Source: Onthophagus taurus (Eukaryota > Arthropoda > Insecta > Coleoptera > Scarabaeidae). From it: a stretch of 64,000 nt of DNA. The notes under the pieces are model-generated. The model was not told the DNA's origin. It saw only the letters and a list, made by a program, of their open reading frames with translations, and searched no databases. This document shows, in pieces, positions 50,689 to 62,600 of the stretch. Position numbers and translations under genes: made by a program. Within the stretch, counting starts at the first letter, position 1. Every line of letters starts with the position of its first letter. Where the stretch lies: NCBI RefSeq assembly GCF_036711975.1, contig NC_091972.1, positions 12,343,001-12,407,000 of the forward strand, in the 5' to 3' direction.

Positions 50689-53600
50689 TTACCATTGGAA
50701 GTAGCTGCGGTTACACGATCTTGCTGATCCGCACCATTTCGTTTCCAGGAGGGGAGGACATAATCTTCCTCCTCTTCTAGCGTGCTTGATGACCTCCCTT
50801 CTACGTTGCATTTCGCCAATGCCGCAAGATTTACTGCAGGCACTCCAAGGACCCCATTCACCAACCCTACAATCTCTGGGTGGACCTATAAAAGAATTAA
50901 TACAATTAAAAAAAGCAAAAAAAAATTGTTTTCGTTATTTAAATTAACTCGAACAGTATGGTAATTTCATACTTGCATATTGGGACATGCAACTAACTAA
51001 TTTGCACGAACAACAATACAATATGACATTATTGACGTAACTATTACGGTTAATGAATAGGAACCTCGATTCCTGTCAATACGTTGCCCGGAAGCTGTAA
51101 CGCTCCAAGGCATCATTTATCCAGAATCAATACAACGTTCCAACAATATCAGATATACTCAACAAACTAAGATAACAGTATAAAAGGTTAATAAATAATA
51201 AAGAAAAAGGCACTTACGCGTCTTCTTCGGTTTACGGTATTTTTTCCTGCGGTGATCCTTTGAGTGGGTCCGGTACGAGTCCACTATGCTATTCATGATG
51301 GCATCCTTGTTGCCCCTAGGTATCATATCCTGCAGGGATACCCTGGTTGTCGCCTCATCCGCTTGACGGCTGAAACGCCAGTAAAATTTTACGTCACCCT
51401 TGATACCTTAAAGAAGCTTTTGTCCTGCCACGTATCGCCCCTTTCGTCCAAAGGACTGCGACACTAAAATTGTAATGAGAAACTCTATCGCGCGACGAAG
51501 GAGAACGCTTTTAGCGATTCCAACAGTGAAAACGTATTTACTCTTACGAGGAACTACCGCGCTACTTAACAACTTCGTCGTCATTGTGAGTACATAGTTA
51601 TGTTATTTAATGGCCAAATCTTTAATACAGTTACAAAGTGTTTGTTATCTAAAGATCGGAAAATATATTATTAATTGAAATAAATTTTTATTAATTATTT
51701 ATAATCGAAGACTTTATGTACAATTATTATGTTATCGTTTAAATAATAAAAGATTTTCAACAAAAGATAGCAATTTGTTGAGATCCCTATACAATACATA
51801 TTTAAAGCATGTTCGAGTTCCAATAGGTTTTGGGGAACCAATCGATTGCTGGGGAAAAAATTAAAATAAATTTTATAAAATTATTTCAACGCAACTAAAT
51901 TCTTTCTGTACAGCAAACATGTTTGGTACTTGAAACCATTACAACCAGATTGACTGATTAAATTACTAGAACTATAAAAAAGACCTCAAAAAAAACGACT
52001 AAACTCAGCAACCTCAAAAGAGGAAATTTAGAGTTAAGGCGAAGTTTAGAGCACCATATAACATAGATGAAAACTATAGTTTTTGATTTTTGAGTTCATT
52101 ACTGGAGTTGATTTTTTGAACAAATCAACTCCTGTAATAAATTCCTCTACAAAAAAATTTTCTGGTTTCTGACCCAGAATGATGAAATAGTTTCTAACGT
52201 AAGATGACAGTTGCATCACCGACTTTTCAGGGTCTGAAGAATCTATACTTAATCAGCGAGTTACCATCCACCCACTTAGTAGAGAGAATTGGCTATTTGC
52301 TAAAGAAAACCGTAAGGAGGAAAAAATTTGGTGAACTATAAACAAATTTCTTCTAAGGTCTCTCGCCCAAATGCTATCGTACCAGCCCTGCTATAGCGAG
52401 GCTTAGAGGAACACTTTTTTGTGGCGTTTGCCACATTCTAAATTATAAGGTTGATATTTTAACGAATTTCATATCTCAGCAGAAGACGCAAAATGAAGAA
52501 GATAAGAAGATCCTCTTGCGTATTAATGAGGCGTTGGTAAATCTCAATTCTGCCTAGATTCTATGGTTGGATCGACAGTTTTCTTAAACAAAGAATTGTT
52601 TAATTAAGGGTAATAACAACCTTAAAAAGGCTGGTGCGTTACCAGATGTTACCCTCAAGAAGATGAACTTTCAGCACATTTGTGGAACGTAATTGTGAAA
52701 ACAACTAGGCCCCATCAAATAGGCTCCCGATCGATATCATAGATTAATATGTGGGGGTAGTATATAACAGGATATAGATAGAACTCAATATAATTGAGAA
52801 TTAATAAGCTAACAGATTAAGTTTTTCGCTAAACTGTAAGAAGGCAGTGTTAATTCTGTTTACACGGCCGAGAAAAATCGGTAATCTCAGAATGCCAGCA
52901 AATTGTGAAAATCACACTTAGACAATAGAATCAATAAAGCTCATGTCAGCTTCGGCCTGAGTGATTGAAAAGTCAAGTATTGCTCAACACAACTATTTGG
53001 ATTTACATCACTGACAGACAAAGGAAGAAAAAAAAAGACCAATGAAGGAGATGCGAAGGAGGAAGAGTATTATTGCCTAATTTCTGATGAAAAGCATGAA
53101 GATCCTCCAAGTGAAGACTGGGTAAAATGTTGCAAATGTAATTTATGGGTCCACGAAAACTGTATAAGTGGTGAAACTGCATCTAGAGCATCCCTTCGGA
53201 CGGATATCCGGTTATCATGCATATCTATCCGGCCATTATGGTTATATTTTCTAGTACATTTCTGAAGTGATACCCTACATTGCCACATTATTGCGATATT
53301 TAAATAAAAATGAAATTAATAAGAAAGCTGATAAGATATGTAAACTTATTTGGATTCAAGATACAAAATGAACTTTTCTGATGCTGATTTAACTAACGAG
53401 GCAACTTTAAAAAGAGGATACTTTAATTAATAATTGGCGATATTTCCACAAAGATCCTTCAAGAAATGAATTTTATAGCGAATTTTGAAAGTTATCGATG
53501 AAAATTGCAACATCGAAAGTTTTATCAAAACTCCAAATATTGTTTTCTCAAAAACTAAAAGCTATTTTTCAAAACTGGTTGGTTCATTGGAAAGAGGACA

Positions 53601-56600
53601 CTTTTATTAGCACTTTGGGAGATTTTGATACTCATATTCCAAGAACTGGATTTTATACGAATTTTTAATCTGGCTATGGCCGGATATTAAAAAATTGCCG
53701 GATAGGCCGGATACCGGATAGTTGCCGGATATTCGTTCCACCACTAATCTAGAGGATTTATTTGTGATTTATGTGATGATTAGGCTATGTGTATAGATAA
53801 TGTTAACTAGTTTACCAATGGAAAACATTAATTATTTATTACCAGATTGAGTCTATCACATTTTAGCACTCACAGTGAGATACCCATAACATTTTCCTTT
53901 TTATTAATATTTTCCGATCTTAAATTATTTACTTATTATATAATCAAATAATAAATAGACATCGAAATTGTAAGTTTTAAGAACAAAATTGTTTTTGGTA
54001 AGATGTAAAAAAGTTACTTACATCGTATTAGATTCTCTGCTAGATTCCGTTATTTTCTTATTAGGTGAACTGCTGGATGAAGTTGTAGTGTATAAGAACT
54101 GTTGCATTCTTTGATGTGGTTTTGGATATTGATGAACTTCCTGTTCTTTTCGTTCCTCTTCAATTGCGACTTCGATGTCACTATTTCCATTTAATACATT
54201 GATACTATTTTGGGACAGGTGTTCCATCTTGAGAACTTCGTAATGTTGGTCGTCTTCGGAGTGATGAAAAACTTCGCTCAATTCGTATTCTTTGACCTGG
54301 CAGGGAACCAAAACAGGTGGAAACAATTGAAAAATGCGGAAACACCGTTGGGTGACGTCTAAAATACGGTATTCGGGAAGATATAAAACTCGAGGGCGAT
54401 ACAAATTTTCGGGCAAAGTTGCACGAACGGATAACGGGGGCAGGGAGCCGAAACGATAAATCTGGGAGTACATCCCGAGGGTGTCAATGCAAACTGGGCT
54501 GCACGTCTGGTGCCGTAGTTTTCTAGTCCGGCAACTCGTGCGTGAAATATGTGTTTTTCCCCGCGAAATTATAAAACATATTTCACAGATCCCGCAGAGC
54601 TCCGCGTGGAAAACAGCGGCCAAGTTGCCAGAGTTTTATGGTGCAGAAAAGCGGCCTCCGCTATGGGCGCCACTTCGCGATGAAATTATAAAATATCGAC
54701 GGCTGCAGTGGCGCAGGTAGTCGTTATAAATCGCGCGAAATTGTACACGTTTAATCCTCCGCGGCTGTTTTCGCATTAGTTTAAAACCAGGAAATTGCCA
54801 TTGCCGAGCCGAGTTGCGCCCGAAGAATATTCGGTAAATTAGGACAAATTCTGTCTCAAGTTCCATTATGCCATGAGCGCTATCGTAAACTAGAGACGTT
54901 TGTTGTGCTCTTGTTCACAAACTACCGGAATTATGTGGAAACCGCGCAACCTATAAAACAAATCAAGTTAGCTTATCTGTACTTATTAACACTACACTCT
55001 GCTCGAAATTGGCACTTTTCCCACTGGTGCACTAATCTCGGTCGTTTCCTTTTAAACTTTTAAACCTTTAAAGTAGTTATCGACGCCTGGATTAGGTACT
55101 AATCGATATCGCTTAAGACTTATATTTACGACCTCAACTTAATTTTAATATTAAGAAACATTTCTTTAAAATTAATTTTTAAATAAACCTAAATTAAGAA
55201 CTTTACACCAATCCAATAAATCTGAAAAACTCGTCCGGCAATTCCGTGTATTCAAATCAGGCTCGACCGAATTTGCAATTTCACCTCTCCTCCCATCGGC
55301 GTAATTTCCCCATATTTACGGTACGAAGAGCAATCCCGACGACCCCAACACGCCGAACCCGTAACCATTAACCCCCAGCGCTCATCTCACTAATTAATAA
55401 AGCAATTTCTGGGGGTTCGTCGTCGTTACCTTGATAAATTGCAACGTGTCGATGGCGTCGCCACGAAAAAGCCTACAAGAGACGACGATTTTGTCCCCGA
55501 CATTAATTTGAGATAAAATCAAAGTACCGGAAGCAATATTTACGCTCACGACCTTAACTAACTAATTAATAAAGCAATTTCTGGGAGGTCCTCGTTATAC
55601 CTTAATAAATTGGATCGTATCGATGGTCTCATCATGAAACGCTATAAAGGTTTCTCGTGGTCGGTATATTTTCAATTAAAGTTATAAAGTCAAAGGTAGT
55701 TATGTTTATATTAATGATACAGTAATTAATTACTGAGCAGTTAATAAATAATGTTCTGCAATGAAAGTGTGTTTAATATTAGCGCATTTCACGAAGATGA
55801 GAAAAGTTTTTTAAACGAGAAACGTTTAAAAAACAAAAATTGGATTGAAAATCAAAGTAGGTACTAAAAAGCAATACTTACGCTCACTCAACCACAAGCT
55901 AAATAATTAATAAAGTAATTTCTGCGGTCGTCGTTACCTTGATAAATTGGAACGTGCCGATAGCCGGAAGCCTCTTCATGTAGGGATAGAAGAAGGAGCC
56001 GGCGGGGTGCGATGGGTACCGAGACGTGATGCGATACGCCACCCCCTGGGGTTCCGTGGGCCAGTTGGGGGCCGTGAACGTGAACCCATTATCGGTACCT
56101 GCATCCACGGGGTCCACCTGCAACGCGAAAAGTAGAACGGTTTATGCTGTACCTCCGGCAGAAAACTGGCAATTTAAGTTTTCGTCCTGAATTATTTGTT
56201 ATAGCTTGTAACGATCTTAAGGGGGAGATTGCGATCTGAACGCCTACTGGAGCGAGGAATTTTATATCGTAAGACGCGGGGTTACTTTCGATAATCGAGC
56301 GATTTTGAGATGAACGATTCTTATTATGGGAAGATAATAACATTGATGGAAGAGTTTTTTTTATTATATTTGTTTTAGCCGAGTAAGAGTCTGTAATAAA
56401 AATGTAAATGTACTAGGGTAAAAGGTAATAAAATGATCTTATAAGGAAGATATAAAACATAATTGATATACTTACTTGTTACATAAGTACTTTCTTAAAA
56501 CATCTTTATGAAATTATTTAATCATTCAAAAATTTCTTTCGAGAAATTTCGAGCATACAAGATTTTATTGGCTTATCAAAGCAGGGAAAACTGAAAATCT

Positions 56601-59600
56601 AGTAATATCTAGTTTGGTAAACAATTGTTAGAAACTCTCCTGAAACTTTCTAAAACTCTTTATATCTTCTGGTAATTTTTAAAAATTACTGAGAAAACCG
56701 TAATCGATATCTTTAAAACCCCCAAGACGTTATTGAAGATGATATACTTTTTTAGGCATCCAAAGAAATGCTTCAAATCTCTTCAAATTTCGAAATCTTT
56801 TGTAATGTTTAAAGAATCATCTGAAATTCTTTAAAAATATATAGTTAGCCTTCAAACTATTAATAACGTTTAGATATATTTAGATATATCGGATTTTCTT
56901 TCCAATTTTAAGAAAACTCGATCACAAAATTCTCTGAAATTCCTTCAAAACGCTGGATATTCTTCTAAAAAGTCTTAAACATCACTATTTATGGCGGGTT
57001 ATGCAACTTGTTCATAAATTCAGAATCAAACTTCACTGGAAATCCTTGGTAAGCGTTAAACATATCTAAATATCTTTAGGTGATGCACATTGTTAGATAT
57101 TTCTTTTTAATTCTGTGAAATTCTTAGAAAACAAGAAAAGCTGACGGTTAAAAATGGTGTTGAAATTGATACCTGTGACTAATATAGCTATTTGGGAACA
57201 AAATTAACAACAGATGGGAGAATACGAAAGGAAATAGAACGTAGAATAAGGAAATATAATTATATATCTCAGCTAGATATTCTGATCCAAAGATATCTTA
57301 CTTAACCCTTAAGAATAACAGCTAATGAATGCGTTGAAAGAATGCCAGAACGAAGAATGCCTAAACTTGCTTTGCCATGGGTGCCAACAAAAAAGACGAA
57401 TCAAGGAAGACCAAAGGTTGCCTGGATAAGCAGCATTCAAAGGGCAATGTCGGAGAGAAAGTGAGACCATAAAACTGGGAGAATAGAAGAGGCAGCAAGC
57501 TACGAATCAGAAGGTCTATATATGATTGTATATGTATATGATCCTAGAAAATTTTCCTAAATATTTCTTTAAATTCTTCGAAAATTCTTTAAAATCCGTA
57601 GACATTCTTAGTAATTCATAGAAGTTATCGGAAAGACATCAACATTTAACTTTGAAATTATTAAAAATCCTCTGAAATTCTTAGACATTCCAACTTATTC
57701 TTATTAATTCCTGGAAATTCTTCCAATTCATTGAAGTTATTGGAAATCAATTGAAATTGCTTAGAAATTGCTAAAAATTTGTAAAATTCCCTCGAATACC
57801 TTAAATAAATGACCAAGCAAATTATTCAAATTCTTTGAAATCCTTGGAAATCAATAGTTTTCAGAAAATCTTTAATTTCAAATTCATAGAATTTCTGTAA
57901 TCCGTAGTTTTTTTAAAATTTTGTATTAGCTTTAAGAAGCTGTATGGAAATTGTTGATAATTTGGAAATCACTAGCATTCCTGGATATCCCCAGAAAATA
58001 TTTGAAATATAAATCCTTTAAAATTCAATGAAATGCATTGGAAAATTTTCTCAAAATTCTTAAACATTTCTGTATATCCAAGCAAATCTCTCAAATTCTC
58101 TGAAAATTCCTTGAAATCTACTGGAAATCTTCTCAAAGTATTAACGTATCAGATATCTTTGAAAATCGATAGAAATTTTTCGAAAATGGTTAAAATTTTG
58201 CTGAGAAAATCATTAGAAATCTCTGGTTGTTATTGGAATATTGTAACAATCCCTGAAAATCAACAAAAATCAGCCTTAGCAAATTTTTTCAAAATTGTTA
58301 GACATTTTTTGTTAGAAATTTGTTAGAAATTCCCTAAATCGGCTGAAAAGTGTCTTAAAGCATTAAAATTTCACTGGAACCTTGTGATATTCCTAAAAAT
58401 CCTATAAAAATTCTTAAATATTCTTAATTATTAATGAAAAATTTAAATATCCCTACAAAATTTTAGAAACCTTAAAAAGGCATTAGTGCCTTAAAAAGCA
58501 TTTCTAAAACATATCTGAGTAATATTATCATAAAATACTTCAAAATCGACGAAAAATTCCTAGATTTACTTTATTAAGACTAGAAATGTGAGGAAGAAAT
58601 AAATAAATAGTTTGACTTCCTACGAAAGTAAGGGAAAGAACTCCCCGAGGCTTGTTATAGTTAAATTCTTAGCTATAAATCTTAGGTCAAAGTTATGAAG
58701 GACAAATTAAAGTTAAAGAGTTCTCCCATTAATATCCTATTCTCTTATTGTTAAAATTAGCCCAGTAAAGCTCGGCAAAAGTATGTATCAATGGTCAATG
58801 GTAGTTAAATACACGTTGATTATTTAAACTCTATTTGCACAAAATCACGCCAGATGTTGTTTGATATCGTTGCATTTGATAACGATTTTTGCAGCGAAAT
58901 CTTATTATGCTTTATATCTTATATCTTTTTCGTTCCATTACTTCTTCTGAAACGTTGTCACCGTACTTTAAAGTTCTTAAACTTTACGAAAACAATCTAA
59001 CATTGTTAGTAATTTTCTTATTGGCTAAACTAATTGTTGGCCCAGTATTACGCCAGAAGTTCAGGTTTGAATATATTTTAACCTGTTGAGAAAGACCATA
59101 ATATGATGTATGTTTGAGTTGTTTGGCGTTTTATTTTTTAATCTAGTTTGGGTACGGACTACAAAGCCGATTTATTTTCACAATCGGTTCCCCATTTGTT
59201 ATTCTTCATCATTGACAATAAAACTCTATCCCTTGGTTTCTTCTAAAGCATCATTAATTTCCTTTGATTTCTACCTCCTCTAAGTTTTCTCTTAGCATTT
59301 GCCTTTTTCTTGGGGTACATGTCAAATGATACAATTTCAGACAGTTTCTCTTTTATAAAATCGTGTGCTCTAACTTTCTCAGTATTTTCAAAACCATGTT
59401 TGTCAGTCTTTGATATGCTTTAGTTTTTTCATTTGATTAATAACAAATAAATTTCAAAGATATTTTAATTATTATTACTTGATTATATTATTATTATTTA
59501 TTAGTGTATGCGAATAGTATAGATCACACTTTTAATAAATTACTCTAAATTAGATGTAAAACTACATAGTTAAGCAATCATTAATTATGAGAAGTTGTGA

Positions 59601-62600
59601 ATTCAACACAAAGCTCGCCAACCGACTGACGTTTACTGGCGTGTTTAAAATAATTAATCAGACGTAGTAATGTAGTGGGAAGTTCACAAAAGCCGAACCG
59701 ACCGTGAATACTATATTAATAAAGTCAAGTTAAATTACAGTCTGCACCTTCCGCCGAAATGGCGCCTGCAAAATCCATATGATTTAATACTCAAATTCAA
59801 ATGTGCTCTCTCGCGGTCTTGTTAAGTATACAGTATCGTATCGTCACAATTACTTGCTAATTCAGACCGTCAATCTTCATATTTGTGTAAATAATAATAA
59901 ATGATCCCACGATGGCGTCATCTTTTTTGCTTCTGATTATCGGTAATAATTGCTTTTAAAACGCTCGCGTGGCCTATTAAGAACGGAAAAATTGTTTGTT
60001 TGATCTGATTGACTATACAGTGTGTACATTTAATGGAGACCGCAAACATTGTGGTTTTCATCAAACAGTGCTATGTGGTTTGCAAGTAACTCACCTCAAT
60101 TGTGATGCTGTCCAACCAATTCCCATTCACGCACAAATCGAAACTGTCGATGCCGATAAACCAATCCGGCGATGGAATTATCTTTGATATAAGGGAAACC
60201 TGCAAACAAAAACATACATGTCATTTTAATTAATCGATTTAGCACTTATTTTGATTAGTTCCGCATCGATTTTTTATCGATAAGTAGAACCACACAATAA
60301 CTCAAGACTGAATGAGACATGAGGGAAAAATTAATGTCCCTAAGAGTTCCCCGCTGACAAAAAAAAATGGGGTGACCCAGAAGACAAACGTATCTATACC
60401 CTAAAAGGACCGCAATCTGTTACTCTTATCGATTTCATTAGGGCGAAGTTGTCGTCGGAGCGGTCGCCACAGAAAACATCAATTGACAATTTTCTCCTTC
60501 AAGGGGGACTAGAAATGCGTAAGAGGTTAGAAACCTAACCAATCAGGGGATTAAATCTCAAATAACGAAAATGACCCATTAAAAGTTAAATTGAGCTTAC
60601 TCCCGGCGAAATTGAACGAAAACGCCTCGTGAAATGCTTAATGGGGGAATTTAAACATCTGTGTGCATCAGTATGTATAAAGGACAAACATCGCAAAATT
60701 GCTTGCGAGCTCGCCTCATCGAAACTGAAATTCGAATTGCAGAGAGAAATTGCATTTAACACGCATAAAGAACAAATTGAGTAGTAGGAAATTGCGGAAT
60801 CCCTTGTAGTACTTTACCCTCTCTATTTACGAAGTACGTGTGTACAAAGCACTACAACGTGAATTGTTTCAGTAGACAAAGAGGAAGTAATGCCAAACAT
60901 CTCTAGTGATAAAGTTAAAATTGATGATTAAACCCAATTTGATCTAGATTTTACTTAAAAGTTCAAAATCAGATGAAAGTGGAAATTTTTATGAAATTTA
61001 ATGAAACTTTGTTTATAATAAAATTAAAAATCAACTAACACTAGACCTAGGTCTAGTATTTCTAGTGTTTCTAACATTCGAGTAGAAACCCGATACTTTC
61101 TAGTTCTACGTCTAATGTTAGTTCTAGTTTTACACTAGCACTATTACCAGTGTTGTTAAATACCCGGGTATTTATTTTCAAGGGTAAATATCCTGGATAT
61201 ATACCCGGGGGTATTTACCCAAGATGGGTATTTTGAGGTATTTATAAATTTAATTTAAATTGAGTTGATGGCAGATTTGCAAGCACTTCAAGAATGCAGA
61301 GTCGCTTATCGACATACCAAACTTATTTATAACATCTACAAGAATGCTACAATGACGGTAAAATTGCATGAAAGTATTGAAGAGAGTAAAAGTAGTAAAG
61401 TACTGATTGTGAGTAAAACAAGGCGGGACACTGTTGGAACTCAAATTGTTCATCACAGTCCTCAGAGTGCATTTAAACAACTGGATTGGACCCAAAAAGG
61501 CATAAACATTGATTGCAAATGCTTAAATAATTTGCGCTACGCGGACGATATAGTTCTTATATCGGATAGCCTTGGAGAGATTAAACAAATGATGAACGAC
61601 TTAAAGGAGGTGTGTGCAAGAGTCGTGCTAAATATCAACAAGAAGAACATCAACATTGGGGATAATGAGATTGAGAGGGTTCACAGCAATGTAATCTTGG
61701 CTATGAGGTTCGTGTATCGAGAGATAATCAAACAAGCGAACTAAACAGAAGGATCTTAGAGACATCTTCAAGAGAAAAAGCCAAGAAAGGCTTTCAATCA
61801 ATGCGTGTTTCCGATTATGACATAAGGCTCCGAAACTTTAACATTAACGGTAACCACTGCCAGGAGGGTCCAAGTTGCGCAAAGATAGATGAAGAGGTCG
61901 ATCCTGGGTCTAACTCTGAGGGACTACATACGAAATGAAGACCTACGAAGAAGAACTGGCGTAAATGATGTGGTCAACATTGTGGCAAAGCTTAAGTGGA
62001 ACTGGACGGGTCATGTCGTGCGAATGAAGAACGAGCAGTGGACAAAATGGTTGCTTGAGTGAAGACCGCGAGCGAACAGACGAAGTAGACGTCAAAAGAA
62101 TGACCAACAATTGTATTCAAACAGCACAGAATAGGGAAGGTCTATGTCCAACAATGGACGCAGAGGGCTGCTTGGTGATAATAATCATAATAACTTGATC
62201 TAATCTAAATTACGACAGATTCGTCTAATGATAATACGTCTTTGATTGTTGACAATTCCTCGTCTTCAACGTCCTCATCGTCTTCCTCTTCAATTTTATT
62301 GGAATCGATATATTTTTACTGGTATCACTTTTATACCCACTGTTTGGGTATTTACCCTGGGTCGGGGTAAATACCCGGATAAATACCCATTTTAGAAATA
62401 CCTACCCGCCGGGTATTTACCCAGCGCCCATCACTGACTATTACTAGAACTAACACAAGAACTAGAACGGGTTTAGCCGTCTTACGAGACGTGTGGCTAA
62501 ACCAGAATGATTCTAGTTTTAGATCTAGTGTTAGTTCTAGTATTAATTGTTATTTAGAGTTAGATTGCGATAGAACTAGAATTAACACTAGCATTAGAAC

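Larger units (their letters stand above)
51370..54021 (-). other. M-spondin intron containing two mobile elements
   Basis: Between the linker exon and the RQADEA exon. It contains the zinc-finger transposase fragment (52972-53783) with its inserted hAT derivative (53189-53746). The part 51480-52960 is unassigned AT-rich DNA; frames there are short and broken. Confidence 0.6.
54297..55937 (-). other. M-spondin intron with a CpG-rich block and decoy exon ends
   Basis: Between the Spondin_N exon at 55938-56117 and the linker exon. It contains a CpG-richer block at about 54400-54870, with GC-rich palindromic words, that is open on both strands without domain motifs, and two diverged copies of the 3' end and donor site of the upstream exon (listed separately). 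The rest is unassigned. Confidence 0.6.
56118..60094 (-). other. Large M-spondin intron, mostly a degenerate minisatellite
   Basis: 56130-56350 is unassigned, 56500-58560 is the minisatellite interrupted by a LINE fragment, and 58570-60090 is unassigned AT-rich DNA with slightly GC-richer spots near 59690-59780 and no exon. Confidence 0.6.

Noticed and set aside
50658-50864. 68-codon frame VNGVLGVPAVNLAALAKC in the last M-spondin exon
   Set aside because: It is the wrong frame; the adjoining frame gives a complete six-cysteine thrombospondin repeat in phase with the preceding exon.
51410-51472. Minus-strand stretch after TTTTAG reading CRSPLDERGDTWQDKSFFK, considered as an extra M-spondin exon
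   Set aside because: It would need an implausible 45-nt intron to reach the next exon, and its phase conflicts with the linker exon, whereas the linker joins the exon at 51218-51369 directly in frame. A cryptic alternative exon is not excluded.
54018-54623. Single 201-codon minus-strand protein
   Set aside because: Only its 3' part (54022-54296) is an exon, starting at a clear acceptor in phase with the Spondin_N exon. The upstream part is intron.
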